From the NCBI GenBank assembly GCA_016785225.1, contig JAFBJZ010000882.1, forward strand, positions 809,765 to 873,764: a stretch of 64,000 nucleotides of DNA. The letters are read 5' to 3'. Both the position numbers and the translations under genes were made by a program. The stretch comes from Psettodes erumei (Eukaryota; Chordata; Actinopteri; Pleuronectiformes; Psettodidae). The notes below the pieces were generated by a model. It saw only the letters and a list, made by a program, of their open reading frames with translations. It was not told the DNA's origin and did no database searches. Within the stretch, counting starts at the first letter, position 1; every line of letters starts with the position of its first letter. Of this stretch, positions 40,039-52,991 are shown one piece after another.

Positions 40039-42732
40039 TTGCAGGTCTGTACTGACTCGAGCCGACCTCATTGTTCTCTTGCCTGACTGACTTCCCTTGC
40101 CTCTCGTCACTTCTCTTTCTCCCTTCCCTGGTAACCTAAGACACCCAAACAGCTAGGATCCCTGGATGATGTGTGTTTCCATTCTCCAAACAGCCCGAAG
40201 GCTGTGCAGATATTGTCAGTGAGCTCTGAGGCACAGAGCAGAGTCGGGCTGGATCTGCAGAGATTGCACTATAGCGCTTGCTTAAGGCCATGATGGCAAA
40301 CTGACATTATGCAGAATTTAGGCTGCATTATGCTCATGTGTTATGACCTTTTTTTTTGCCTCGGCATAGCATTAGGAAGAGAATGAAAATGTATGGATCA
40401 TCTTGACAGGGGCTTGTGCTCACAGCTTTTAACAGGCTGATAATACAGCACTGCATTACAGAGTGGCATTGTCTTTCAGGGCACAAACAAATTGAAATGG
40501 CTGCGCTTGTTCATTCACTTTTCAGTTTAATATACTATTTTTTTTTCTTCCAGAGGTGTATTTTCAGAGAAAATGAATCCAGCGTTTCCACTACCATTAG
40601 TGGGCAGGGCCCACACACATTTCAACCACCCACCCACTAATCCCCATCATCGATCAGGCAAGATGGCTATAAGGGGTGTGTGTTATTAAAATTAATTGAA
40701 AAACTGTTCACCCCTCGAAGCGAATACATTCCCAACACTCTTACCAGGCTATTTAACTTTTAATACAAAGCAAACAACACTGAGGTGCACTCACTCTTAT
40801 TGAAATAACACACTCATACACAACAAAATTGCAGGTTTTTAAATGAGAAGTCCATAGTGCACTTGCTTATTCAAATTAGTCATCCATAAAACATGCAACT
40901 TCTGCCATGTTTTTGGATTGTTTCTCATCTCTCTCCTTCAAGAAAACTAGCCCCAGAAAAATCAACAACTCTATCTAACACACATCTGCAACCCAAGTCC
41001 ACCCTTCGGGCCACTGCCCACCAGGCTGGGCTGGATTTTAGCCCAAAGATTTTAAAAAAGGAACAGTATAAAGAATGCTTTTCCATTTACCAATGTAAGA
41101 TATCAAAATGCAGTCCAGGCTGTAATCTGAATGTTTTTAAAATAAAAGTCCATATTCTAGACACAACCACAAGAACACATGCAGGGATTCAGTTATATAC
41201 TGGGTGAAAAAACTTTAAGATGAAGGATTGCATAGCAACACAATGACACATTGCTGGAAAAGCAGGAAAAGCGTGTGGGTGGTAAGTGCATTTCCTTCAT
41301 CAATTTACCATCTTTCTGCAAATGTGATGATGAGTACTGCTCAATAGATATTCCAGCTTCTCGCCATGCACCCATCGCTTGCCTGATTTCCCATTCAATA
41401 TTGAACTCTTTGACACCACAGTATATTTGTAAGCTTGGATTTTTTTTTTCATTTATATTTCATGTCCCACCCTCATGCTGGATCATCCCTCAAACAGGAT
41501 GATGTGTGAAAGATGCAGCTTAATTGCTCATGTAGAAAACCATGGCCTCAATCTGTGACTTCTTTTCATTACAGACCCAGTGAGAAATAAATCTCTATTC
41601 CTGGCCTTGCCTTTTTTTTTTTTTTTGCTGGGGAAGATGAAGTGCAAATGTGTGTCTGTGTGTGCCAGAGGTTAATGTGGCCAGAGCAAACCAACTTTAA
41701 AGTTGTAATGCACACCAAAGTTTTCTCCCGCAGATCAGAGCTGAAAATCTGAGACCGTATGCAGATGTATGAGCTTCTATTCGCTTTTGCTGAAGGCGTT
41801 GAAGCTCCGTGTGAGGAATGTTGCATGGAGCGTGAAATAGTTTCATAAAGCTGTATGGAGGAGGTGTGTTTGATTCATAACTATTTCACGTTGGAGTTTG
41901 TGTAGTGTAGTGTACTTCCAACCGTAGCCTATTTTTTGTGCCTTCTGTTGTTTAGACGCCAGAAAGTAGGAATCTGCATATCTCAAAACTAATGAGAAAC
42001 AAATGGGCCGTCACAAAAAGTCCATGAATACGAGCTGTGATATTACGCTGGTGCAAATGATCTTGCATGTGGCAGCTCTTCTGTGTTTTGGTTCCCATTA
42101 CACAAATGCCTTTTTCCTTTTCAGTTAATGCAGATTCTTTCTCCACCCAGTCAACTTGAAAATCACATCTACCTGTGCACAGTGTGTCGCGCTGCTTTTT
42201 CTTTCATTTTTCGCAATAAAATTTGGCCCAGTCCACCTGTCTGTTTGTAGATCTGTTTCACCAATGCTCAAACCTTTCCAGAAATCACATGAAATAGATG
42301 CACAGACTAGATGAAATGGTTGCTGCGTGTCCACTTTTGTTTACCCATGAATATAAAACCTTCAACTGTACTGTTGAAGGTGTTTTTATGCAGGAGAGTC
42401 TTTTCTGAAGTTGCATTTAATGTTAACTTGTTTACAGGATATGAAAATATGCCGAGTCATTTTCTTGCTGAGATTTAGATGAGAAGCTTGATACACTCTC
42501 ATGTCTGTATAATAAATATGAAGATCCAGACTTGTGACAAGTGCCAGACTTTTTGTTGGCTACAAGGTTGCCGCGCCCACACACAACCTCCATAAATTTG
42601 CCAAATAAATAAGTATCTGTATCCTCTTGACTTGACCCATGTGTTTCATTGACTAAAACACGCTCCATGTACAGAGCACATGTACAGGCTTTGGGTTTTT
42701 CTTTTTCACCTGAATTGCTGCTGTCTCTGCAG

Positions 42733-42870
42733 ACGGACTGCTCCAGCGACAGCGAGAGCGAGGACAACTTCATCGTCGTCCCTCCCCGAGACCACCTCGG
42801 CCTGGCCATCTTCTCGATGCTCTGCTGTTTCTGGCCTCTGGGGATTGCAGCATTTTACTTCTCACAAGGG
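42733..42870 (+). CDS. syndig1l: syndig1l coding exon 2: first membrane segment (residues 175-220)
   Basis: Encodes 46 residues, 175-220, phase 0 on both sides. It starts after a CTCTGCAG acceptor and ends at a GTGAGG donor. An acidic serine-rich stretch (residues 177-187) leads to PPRDHLGL (191-198). Then comes the hydrophobic half-helix SMLCCFWPLGIAAFYFSQ (202-219), the hallmark of the CD225/dispanin fold. The adjacent cysteines 205-206 correspond to the juxtamembrane pair known to be palmitoylated in SYNDIG1. In this family the segment is thought to be a membrane-dipping or re-entrant element. Because the exon is 138 nt and symmetric, skipping it would keep frame and delete this element. 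Confidence 0.95.
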
Positions 42871-44060
42871 GTGAGGACAAGCACATGCACGCCATGCAAA
42901 CGGCATGGTCTGTCACGCACTCTGCATGATCATGGCCACTTTTTACTGAGGTACCTTCCAGTATCTCAAGGCCAATTTATAATGGCTGCTTGATGTTCTG
43001 TAAACAGGCTGAAAGGTGCCTTTAGGAGGAGTGCATAAATCACGTTCAAGGCTCTATCTGTAAATTCCAACAAAGGAGGTGTCTGAAATACTAAGATGAG
43101 AGAGGGCCTTTGAACTAGTGGCGCAAACATTGAAGATGAAGCCAATTACACGTGCCAATGTATGAAAGGTGGTGAGCTGCCAGACACATTAAACAGCTCT
43201 GTGTGAGCTGTAGTTTGGAGGGTGGAATTTGAGATGAGATTTACGTGAAAACACATGGAAAACAGTGCGTCCTTCAGAAAATTTCATTTCTGATTTTCTT
43301 GGAGACAGGTTTCCTGATTGGCTGAACACTGAAAAAGGAGCTGTCTTTCTGGGGTTGTTTATCTTTCTGGTGTTTTGCGGACAAATGTAGTGGTTTGAAT
43401 GTTACCTGCCAAAGAATTAACGTCTTCATGTTTGAAATATCAGATCTTGTTTCCAGAGCTTGGGTGTTAAATCCCTCAACACGTAGACTGGCACTCAACA
43501 TTATGCATGTAGAAAATTGAATATGCGTCATGTACGAAATTGAAAATAACAATGCCTTGCCAGAGATTGTACTTTGGTGTTGCTGAAGATGAAACCAGAT
43601 ACTTGTGTTGTTACATCATGTTTTGGTTCCTACGTGTTTACTACCTCCACCTTTAATTTTAACCCTTAACACCGAACTTAAACCCGAAGAGTCTTTTTTT
43701 TTTTTTTAATAACAGCAGTCAATGTGTTATATGAGCCGAAGTGTAGAGACAGCAGTTATTTCCACAGAGAGCAGCCCATGTGATTTTAGAGTGCGATCTG
43801 TCAAGCTGACGAGGGAACAGCGTTCATTTTGAAGCTTTTGCCGATATGTTCTTTGCCAGCAACATCGGCAAACTGCACATAATGGTTGTCTAATGGATTC
43901 CAACTGGACTTCCTTCCCCTTTTCAATTCTCTAGGAAACAACTTCCGATGATGGCGTGTCTGTCAGACAAAGAGCACAGTGATCACCTCTCGCTGCTAAT
44001 CAATTCTGACTCTTTTGCCATCAACGTGAAAAGGCAAAATACGTTAAAAAGCCATCAGAC

Positions 44061-44079
44061 GCACACACACACACACACA
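44061..44079. repeat. (CA)n microsatellite followed by (GACA)n
   Basis: About nine CA units then ACAGACAGACAG, in intron 3. Confidence 0.85.
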
Positions 44080-46079
44080 GACAGACAGAACTGATAGAGA
44101 CAGACAAGCTTTTCAGTAAACTGCTCAACCTCGGACTATAAAATCTTATCAAAAGCTCAGGCATTTAGCTGTCTTATCTGTAGGCGCGAGTAGTCTTAAG
44201 CAGATGAAGGCAGTCAGTGAATTATCTTGTCAGGAGCTAATTTGATTCTTCCTGGGTAATTATGGGGAAGGGATGGCTGTGTTTAGGGATGGATGGCTCT
44301 TCTGCCAATCTCCCTTCTTTATACGGTGCCGTCCAGAAGAGCTGTCAGGAAAAGATATGGTGGGAGTCTGGGATCGCTTCATTTTATTGCTCAATAAACC
44401 ACTTCACTGGTCGTCATTTCATTCAATTGTTCAGGAGCCCCCCCTCGACTAAATTAATTAATTCTGTGGAAGTTAACACAGGGATATTGTAAGTTTTAAG
44501 CGGAACACGGGCTGGAATTTGATTATCGTTGTGAACTCTGCACTGTATGTAGATTGGTGCGAAATTACCTAGCTGGGCAAGATGTAGGTAAAATTGAGAT
44601 CTGAGTGTCCATCACTTCTTTTTTACCTTATTAGGATTACAGTGAGAAGCAAGATTCAAGGGCAGCAGAATAAACCAAGAAGTAAAGTTCAGAAATGATA
44701 GTATATTAGCTTCACCACTTACTTCAGGGACATTCACAAACAAACATGTTAGCAACTGTAATAGAGTCTTTGGACGGCAGATCAATAGTGTTTTTGTCCC
44801 ACTGGAAGGTCAGGCCTACTCAAACAGAGAGAGCTGCTGCATGGCTTCCCAAGCAGAGGAGATGAGGTGAGGGTGTCAAATCTAATGAATATACACACAC
44901 AGACACAGACATGAATCCACATGCCACTTTAAATGGCTCGTATCCTATTTGCCAAAGACAACATCTTTAATACTGTGTAACGTATTTATTGTAAATAGTG
45001 CCGCACAGTTAAGGATTCAGCGTTAACCGCCCACACGCACACACAGACACACGACTGATAATGACTAGAATACCATGAATATCTGGGGAAAATTAGCTTC
45101 CAGCATTTGATTGGGAAGTGGAATTGAGTTTCAATTATTGCCACTAATAGGGTGAGTGTTTTGTTTGGAGATGCTGATAAATGTTTCTCTCAGCTCTGAG
45201 ACATCTGTGCTGGAAAGTGCAGAGTTGAGAAGCAGCAGCAATTTCTTTTGCGATTATGCAAATAAGAATCCCCTGAAGTTATCTTATGGCATACAAGTCA
45301 ACAGAATGGATGAAATTGAATGAGCAGTTGCGCAGCAGTTTATGTATTTGCATTTTGGGTGTCTGCGTGCGGTCGGTCGAGAGACAGACGCAGCGAGAGG
45401 GAGAGAAAGAGAGAGATTTGGGGCTTTATGTGGTGTTTATTTGGAAGAGAAACCTGTTAAGTGGGAACTATATTGACTTCCGAGGGTACATCGCAATATG
45501 AGTCTGCATGCAGCTAAGTCTGAGATGTTATCTGTTTTTTCTGTGACATCGCATTTCAATCATTTTGTCAGGGTTGTGCAGATAAAGCACTAATGTTTCT
45601 AACCGCTTTCCTCTCAAGGGGATTCAAGGAAAAGTGCTCACATTGGCATGCACAGTACGCTATACAAAGCTAATACTCAGGAGGAGGAGAGAGCATAAGC
45701 ACACATGCACTATTTTAACCAATTATTCTTGATCAATCATTTGATTTCATTTAGCGCAGGGTCACCATGCAGCGTGGTCCCAATACAGTGTGCAATTGAG
45801 GAAAATACATCGGACAAAGCATGCAGCGAGCAAAGAAAATGATAAAAATAAAAAATAAAACAACCACAGTAAAAAAGATAAAAGTTGATGATTTAATATA
45901 ATGGGAAAGACATTAAAGGGATGTTTGGAACAGTGATGCAATCGACTAAGTTCTAAGTTTGAGAAGAGGCTGTGATAAAATGATTAGAGGAAGGTTTTCA
46001 GCTGAACATGCATCTTTAACATGTAATGAAAGAATGTCCTGAAGCCAAATCAATCTTTGATAACTGAAGGAGTGACCCA

Positions 46080-46665
46080 CATCGAGACAGCGATGGTATG
46101 ATTAAATGAATGTCTGTCATTTGTGCATCAAAATAACTGATTTTTAAGCAGCAGTTTTAAAAGTTGAGGGCACAGACAATATCAATAGAACTTTTTGGGA
46201 AGGGAAACAGGAAACACTTCCTTGCAAAGATTAGACGGCATAGGGTCTAATATGCTGGCTGTAGGTTTGGAAGCAGTTATCAGGCATGGCCTCAGGGGAA
46301 ATTTCAAACGGTAAAAGAGCGCAGTTGGTCTGTGTCACAGTGCCTGCATCCATCAAAGTATTGGAGAGTTCATAACCATCATTCTGAGAGGCGTGTGGAC
46401 CAGTGATTTTATCTCTAATTGAGTCAGTCTTATTTGAGAAGAACTTCAGAACTTCATTTGCATTGAATGAAGACCTGTTGGCAGGGCTACAGGTTTAGCA
46501 GCAGCATCGTAATCGTATAGTAACAGAAACCATGGATCATTTTTATTAAAGTTAATCAAGTGAGAGAAATATGCGGTCGCAGCAGCTGAGAGTGCATTCT
46601 TCAAACTCTCGAGCCAGGCACGACGACGCTTCTCTTGTTTTGTCGCCACCTGTGCTCAAGTTTTA
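46080..46665 (-). mobile_element. LINE L2-like ORF2 remnant
   Basis: The minus strand from 46649 down reads QEKRRRAWLESLKNALSAAA then TAYFSHLINFNKNDPWFLL. This follows the pattern upstream of the reverse transcriptase domain in fish L2 ORF2 (ARQSYFSxLINxNKNNPRxLF). Further along, with frame changes, come NEVLKFFSNKTDSIRDKI and DPMPSNLCKEVFP, in the order of the L2 NEFxxFFxxKIxxIR and DPIPTSLLKEV motifs. Stops and frameshifts interrupt it, so it is a dead fragment. It lies antisense within intron 3. Confidence 0.6.
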
Positions 46666-47929
46666 TACCAGTTGGTTTGAGTTTGATCTGAAAACTTATC
46701 TCCTCTCGTCTGTTGTCCACATTATAGCCTTATTATATTTAGTCGTTCAGAGTCACGTTCCTCAGGGACAGCCACAACACGCTTTGATTTAATTGATTGC
46801 CTGATGCGGAGAAAAAGATTGAGAAATCACCTGCAGTGTTTGACAAACACTTTAAAGTGGAAAGAAAAGCACATGCCCTACAACTCCTGCAGTGGTGGAT
46901 CGAAGAAAACTGCTAACATCCTGAAAAGCGGAAGGTGCTCTGTCTTTTTTTTTTTAAACATGAATTCTAATCTTATTTCTCTGAAGGCCTCCGTAATGGT
47001 ACATTTGATTCAATAATGACCTTATTGATATGGAGGCTAAAGGTCTTTCTCTCTGGCTCTCAGCTGGCTGTCTTAGTCTTGGACTGCTAAGCACTGTCAT
47101 CTGAAACAGTTTTGGCACTAATCAAACACTTGGAACAAAGTGAAAGACACCGTGCTTAGTTATTTCAGTAGCAACAACAGTCATCACTGGTAAGTGGCAA
47201 GTGGATGCAGGTGCAGGTGGCTAAAGATGTTTTGAAATGCAAGACCGGCTGCAGTTGCACTGAGTCTGTGCCAGGGGCATGCCTCCTGAAAGTCAATTCT
47301 TCAAATAACCACTCAGCTTCCCACTGCAAGCACGACGCCTTTTTCTCACTGCGTTGTCCGAAAGATAACAAATCTGATGTTGTTTCAAAAAATGTCTGAC
47401 AAAAGTCTCTACCCTTGAAATAATCCTACTATGGTCAAATTCAATCATCATAATCAAGAACTTGCATCTCATTCTGCTACAGAAACACATAACAATCCAC
47501 TTTAAATGCGTAAGTAGCCATTATGCAAATAGAGGAAAGGACAGATATGAATTACCTTGTGTCTTTGCTTTCTGCATTTGCTTTGCTTTGCAGTATTTTG
47601 TAGTGATATACAATGTGTCATCTAAGTCACATTATTCCATTATTATGGGCAAAAGCCAGGCTTAACACATCACACTTAGTCTTGTGTGAACGTACTTGCT
47701 GAGAAGCAACATATAGAAAGATCCAGAATAGATGGAGGAGTGTCTTTCATATGGTAGTTAAGGTTTATGCTGCTCTGTTGTTGTTTATGCGACGGCATTG
47801 CAAATGGGCTGCGCCATAGAAGAGGAGGAGGCGAAGGGCCAGTGTATTTTGAATAAAAATGTAAAACAACTGTATTTGGTGCGTATGAAGTAAATCAGTT
47901 GTCCTTTGATGTGCAGGTGATTAAAGCGG

Positions 47930-48480
47930 TACAGTCCTGCTACACCCCAGCTGAGATGGCTAACCCAGATCAGGCCATTTCTTTTCTCTGCAGACTTAGA
48001 AAAGGTCACCCATGCTTTTATCTCCTCGAGACTCGACTATTGCAATGCACCCTTTTCTGGTATCAGCAGGCAAAACAAAGCCTGCAGCTGATACAAAACA
48101 CTGCTGCCATCCTGCTAACACGCACTAAGACAAACGACCACATCACACCAATCCTTCACTGCCCCCCGCTGGCTTCCGGTGAATTTTAGAATTGATTTTA
48201 AGATTTTATTGCTTGTCTTTAAAGCCTTGAATGGGCTTGCTTCCGTCTATGTCCACGATCTGCTAACTCCCTATGAGCCAGATTGTTGCTTGAGATCTTC
48301 TGGAATCAGCAGAGCACCAGTAATGGTTCCTAAATTCTGATTTATCACCAAAGGTGACTGTGGGTCTTTTCGGGCCTCTGAGCAGCGGGGCTCCCCTGTC
48401 AGGAGATCTCCGGCAGGTGAACTCACCGTGCTCTTTTAAATCTCTTCCTAAAACTCACTTTTGTCAAATGGCTTTTCTTG
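47930..48480 (+). mobile_element. LINE L2-like ORF2 3' remnant
   Basis: In plus-strand frames this reads THAFISSRLDYCNA, LQLIQNTAAILLTRTK, DHITPILH, FRIDFKILLLVFKALNGL and VHDLLTPYEP. These are the C-terminal reverse transcriptase and tail motifs of fish L2/Maui-type LINEs (HAFISSRLDYCNALL... LQLIQNAAARVLTRT... DHITPVL... FRIDFKILLLVYKALNGL). A stop and at least one frameshift near 48180 break it, so it is inactive. The 5' part is missing, as expected from 5' truncation. It lies in sense orientation in intron 3. Confidence 0.8.
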
Positions 48481-50405
48481 TTGTTATTATTTAAATTATA
48501 TTATCTTGTTCATATCTTAATCCAGTTAAAATGGTTAGGGTTCCATCCAGGCTTTATTTTTATCACCTTCCTTTATATTGGGAGATAGGGAAGATAGGGT
48601 TTTTTCATTTTTGTCAATTTCTCAACAGTAAGTTATGGATCTTGATGTAAATAATCAGACATTTTTGCGGTGGTGCCATCTATGTTGTTTGTACAGCTTG
48701 GTGCAGATAATCTTTGCAGATAATCTTTCATCTTTCTATGCATCACCTCACACACACTCGGTCGCTGCGTGCTGGCCTACATTCAACTCAATAGTCCAGT
48801 AGTCTCAATAGGCACAATGAGATTTGACAGCGACATGTTGAGCTGTTGACCACTGAATCTCATTAAGCACAAGAAAATACATCAATACAATAATGTGCGA
48901 CGACAGTGGGAATAAATAGTACTGAAATTACTTTAGGGGCACACAATGGAGACAGAAAATGGAAAGAGCAATACAAAGTCCAATCAGTGCCATTGTTAAA
49001 CTTTTCACTGTTCTCTTTTTTTAGTGCTGACCTCTATTCAGTGAAGTGAAGGAAAACAATAAATCAAAAAAGATGTCTCTCTTCCCTCCATTTTTCTCCT
49101 GAAAAGCAAGTCCATTAAAACAGTAATAGCTAGAGGAAAACCAGAACAACAGCTCTGTAAACACTTGAACAATGGGCGGGATAAACACTATTCAACCCGT
49201 TTGTTGTTGTATAATAAGTATTCATTTCCGTTATCCAGGTAGTATGGAATGATACAACAAGCAAGGACCCTTTTCACATCACTTAATCCGACAAATTAAA
49301 ATATTCCATCATCATTTTAGTGCTTGCGAGTCAGCATCCTTCTTCTGTTGTGAGAAGTTGTTTCAGCTGTTGCTTTGGTCCTTGTTGAATCGCTGACCAC
49401 TTCTAATAAAGTCATCAGAGGTGAGAGATGGTGACACTAACACAAAGAAGAAAACGTAGTGACACGAGTGCTGTTGTCGAGACCGATCCAACTTGTTGTT
49501 TCGATGAGAGTTTTTGTTCAGGGCTCATGTCAATAAAAACAACAGAAAGCGTTTAGTTTAGAAAAGGAATGCTTTTTATGGTGCCAAAAAATTAAAACAT
49601 CAGTACATTTCGTGGAGGCAGTCATCTCAGAGGGCCAAATAAATCATGTATCACTTCAAGGCTGCTATTTGAAAAAAGTCGAATTTTATCTGTCTTTGAC
49701 AAGCTGCTGTTTAAAGAGTTCGGTTGTTTTATACCGTGGTTGTGTACTTACACTTCTGTAGTTATGTAAGCAGAACAGTTAACACAACATACCATATAGG
49801 AGATCTCTATGTGCCCACCGGTGGGCTGTCTAAATGCACTGCAACCCTAATTGCATGGTAACTGGGTCATGACGACAGTATTGGTTCCTGAAAAAAAGAT
49901 GCCTAAAAATCACCCATGCAACAAGGCAGCATAGTTGCATAAATAACCTTCTTTTGAGCGTCTGTTCTTTACATGAAAGCATATAATAACACTACTGTCA
50001 AAATGTATTTTATACTTCTAGCCTACTTCTCTTTAAAAAAAATCTCTGTGGAGTTTTTTATCTATATATTTGATGACAAACTATGATGAATCAGCTTTTC
50101 TCATGAGTCATTTATCATTCTGTGTCAGCAGCTGAGATGATCGTATCATCCGATCCTTGACATTTTCACACTAATTGCCATTTTCCAGTTCTGCCATGCA
50201 TGATGAGGTCTCCTGGGTTACACCGAGCCACTCAGTCAATGGGCCCATCCTCCAATTCCATATTCCCTTATTTTTCTGCACATTGCCACAGGAATAATAA
50301 ACATCTTTGAAGATTATGTTTCTTTTGAAAAATGGGTCGCTCTTTCTCTTGAGGTCCCTCCAAACTGTATCTGACTTTCTAATTCTCTTGCAATTTCTCT
50401 TCCAG

Positions 50406-50564
50406 ACCACCAAGGCAGTGAACAAAGGTGACTTCCCACTGGCCAACATCTCATCCCGACGGGCATTGTTCCTCGCTGCCCTCTCCATCACTATCGGCAC
50501 CGGTGTGTATGTGGGGGTAGTGGTAGCTCTCATTGCTTACCTTTCAAAACCAGGACACATATAG
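50406..50564 (+). CDS. syndig1l: syndig1l terminal coding exon: C-terminal transmembrane helix (residues 221-272)
   Basis: Encodes residues 221-272 and the TAG stop at 50562-50564. A short polar loop TTKAVNKGDF (221-230) and the family motif ASxSSRRALFLA-like segment (residues 233-244, here ANISSRRALFLA) precede a long hydrophobic helix (about 241-266). The protein ends SKPGHI. SYNDIG1-family proteins expose this short C-terminus outside the cytosol or in the lumen. The loop plus helix matches SYNDIG1 and SYNDIG1L closely; the N-terminal exon decides for SYNDIG1L. The preceding acceptor is pyrimidine-rich and the reading frame joins exon 3 without a gap. Confidence 0.95.
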   Translation, partial: TTKAVNKGDFPLANISSRRALFLAALSITIGTGVYVGVVVALIAYLSKPGHI

Positions 50565-52985
50565 CAGCTGCAACCTCCCGTCACATAACTCCAGGGAGTG
50601 CAGGAAGAGAACATCCCCCTCAGGGGAACGGCATTGCTCCTGCAGACTTCGATGAAAGTTTTTTGGGGATGTATAGTTTTTTGTTCCCTCCACCTTCCTT
50701 TCTTTCCAGCCTTCTCTCCCTACAGGCCCTCTGTCAGCCAAGATTAGCTACAGTGGCTGGAGAGAGGTCAAGCTGGAAGGTGAGAAGAGGGGGAATTGGG
50801 GAAAGACAATGTTTTTTTTTCTGTTGAGACAAGGAGAAGGAGGAGGTATTCCATGTTGGAGCCCAGTTTGCATCCCACTGACTTAAACCCCTATTGGCTT
50901 CATCCTCTTTTGGCTGGTTTTTAACTTCTGAGCCCCCCACATAAACTTTGAGGCGACAAGACTGAGATGATAACCCTTTGAATTTAACCATGATCAGGGG
51001 TTGAGGATGGTTAGAAATCAACACAAAATCACTCTTAAACCAACTCCATGTTATTGCTATTTGAGCTACTGTTCACACTGGAACCCCTCTATGGAGTCTC
51101 GTCATCTGCCATCTCAGTGCTAACCAGGACTCTCTTGAATAGACCATGATGTGCTATCATCAACTCCGAATACCAGGACTGCATTTGTCTCTGGGCCGAC
51201 TGCCTCAAAGTGGAAGATTAAAAAAAAAAAATACTCCATTGCACACTTTATTAAATCATGACAAAGGAAGGCTTTCATTTCTGAAGAAACTTTGGGAAAA
51301 TAATACAGAACTACTGATACTGGTTTCCATAAATGAAGAAAAGAACTGAGAAGTTGAAAAAATGATCATATAAGGTCAGGAACAGAGGCCCTGTGTTTTT
51401 CCTCAGAGAAGGTGCCCGTCCATTTAAGACATGCCCTGAAGTGTAACAAAAATCTGTTCATGCCAGACATAGTTTGCCTACATACATGCAAATTCTTTTA
51501 TGTTATGTCTTTTTACTGTTCTCTGATGTCTAAAGGCACCTTGGTTATTCTAATTTTAAGGAATGTTCATTAGTAGCCTTTGAATGAAAGCACAGATGTG
51601 AGGTTGCCAGATGGTCAGAAATCCAGGGGAGATTGCGTCCAGCATCCCCCAAAAACGCTGCATCTGGTGACGCGATGTGAAATGAAGCAGCAGCCATTGA
51701 CAATGGGCGGGGAAGTTATAAATCAGGTAGATGATGTCATTAAAAGGCAGGCCTTACATACCCTCCAGGGCTGCAAAAACAAACAAAGTGTCGCAGTCTT
51801 GACAGCTTTGAAATGTAGCTGTGATCAATTATTCTTTGCATGACTTTAGCTCTGCCAGCAGTATACTGCTACGCATGATTGATCAGATTTAGAGCTTGTT
51901 TTTGTCAGATCATAAAAAAAAGCTTAAATTAAAATTGATTAGGCTGTGAAGGGGCTCATATTTTGTAGTATACTTTAACCCACATTCCTCGATGAAGCTA
52001 TTAAAACAGAGCATTTCATAGCCATTAAGTACTGAGACATTGCAGTTTGTTTCCTCACACGAGTACACAAATTCTAATTTAAGTTGAAAAGCAGACACTC
52101 AACAAACAAATCAGTGATTTTCCTTGTATGAAGGGCTTATTGATTACCGAATTTTTAGTTTGCGTTTTCTGTATTGTGGATTGTAAACCAGGCAGATGAT
52201 AGTTCAAGCAGAAACACCTCAAGAGGTGACATTATACACTTAGTTTTCCCTGCACAGGTCCTGCATTAGTCATACCTGACATTTATGGTGCACAATTAGC
52301 TCCCCCATAATGGCTTTTACTGAAGGAATGTGTACTCTCTGGAGCATAGCCCTAAAATAGCACAACCACATTCATTTCACTAATAAGCCACTTTTGGTGT
52401 CACTGGTTGCAGTCAAGCCCGACAAATAAACATTCCATTTACAGATCTTCAGCCGTAACATCATTTAAAAATAATATGTAATTCAGTTCAGTCGGGAGAG
52501 ACCTGAAAAAGGAAGACAGGAGAATAGGAAAATTACAAAAGAAAATTCAGCTTCTTGTGAACAAGATGAATCCAGTTTGGCACTAAAAGCCTGAGAGGAA
52601 GTCAATGACCATGCAAAGCGATCCAAGTGCTCTCAGTATGAAGGAAATTTCTCCTGGAGACTAGACAGTGTGATTGTGATGAGGAACGGAACTTAAGGTT
52701 GGGATATCTCATGAGAGTGGAAATGGCTGTTCAAGGGGTTTGATTGGAGATGGGCGGGCATCTACAGCTGAGGTGGTTTAAGGTCTGACAGCTTATCAGT
52801 GATTGGCTGAAGGTGAGGACGTGCCGGTGGAGCTTAGACAAAGTGGGAAACTGTGAATTGCGAGTTGCATGAGGAGACAGTCTTCCTGACTGAAATTTTG
52901 CTGAGCTTCATTTATGCTGTGCAAATCAAGAGTGAATATTGGCCATACTCTCCACAAGGGGAAGTTTCCAGCCTCCTTGGCTTTG

Positions 52986-52991
52986 AATAAA
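52986..52991 (+). terminator. syndig1l: Alternative proximal poly(A) hexamer
   Basis: A second AATAAA hexamer in the presumed 3' UTR, followed by TTTTCTTTGAATTTTATTTCC. Use of it would shorten the 3' UTR by about 650 nt. Support is the hexamer and nearby U-rich sequence only. Confidence 0.3.

Larger units (their letters stand above)
28822..42732 (+). other. syndig1l: Intron 2 of syndig1l
   Basis: A 13.9 kb phase-0 intron with donor GTAAGG and acceptor TGTCTCTGCAG. Contents I can see: a (CA)n then (GA)n microsatellite (29181-29225), a GGGTAACACTTT-type repeat remnant (about 30507-30900), a SINE-like trace (about 32865-32965), a hAT-like terminal sequence (about 36183), a 13-bp hairpin (36468-36510), a 15-bp hairpin (40001-40038), and A- and T-rich runs. 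No other coding exon is evident. The stretch near 34070-34270 is free of obvious repeats and could be conserved non-coding DNA, but conservation cannot be judged here. Confidence 0.85.
42871..50405 (+). other. syndig1l: Intron 3 of syndig1l
   Basis: A 7.5 kb phase-0 intron with donor GTGAGG and acceptor TTTCTCTTCCAG. It contains CA-rich microsatellites (44061-44079 and weaker ones near 44890 and 45030), an A-rich run near 45840-45880, and two LINE L2-like remnants in opposite orientation. I see no further coding exon. Confidence 0.85.

Noticed and set aside
50406..50564. Assignment to SYNDIG1 rather than SYNDIG1L from the C-terminal exon
   Set aside because: The C-terminal exon fits both, with SITIGTGVYVGV closer to SYNDIG1 as I recall, but the N-terminal MENLSELQNPLL is the SYNDIG1L signature.
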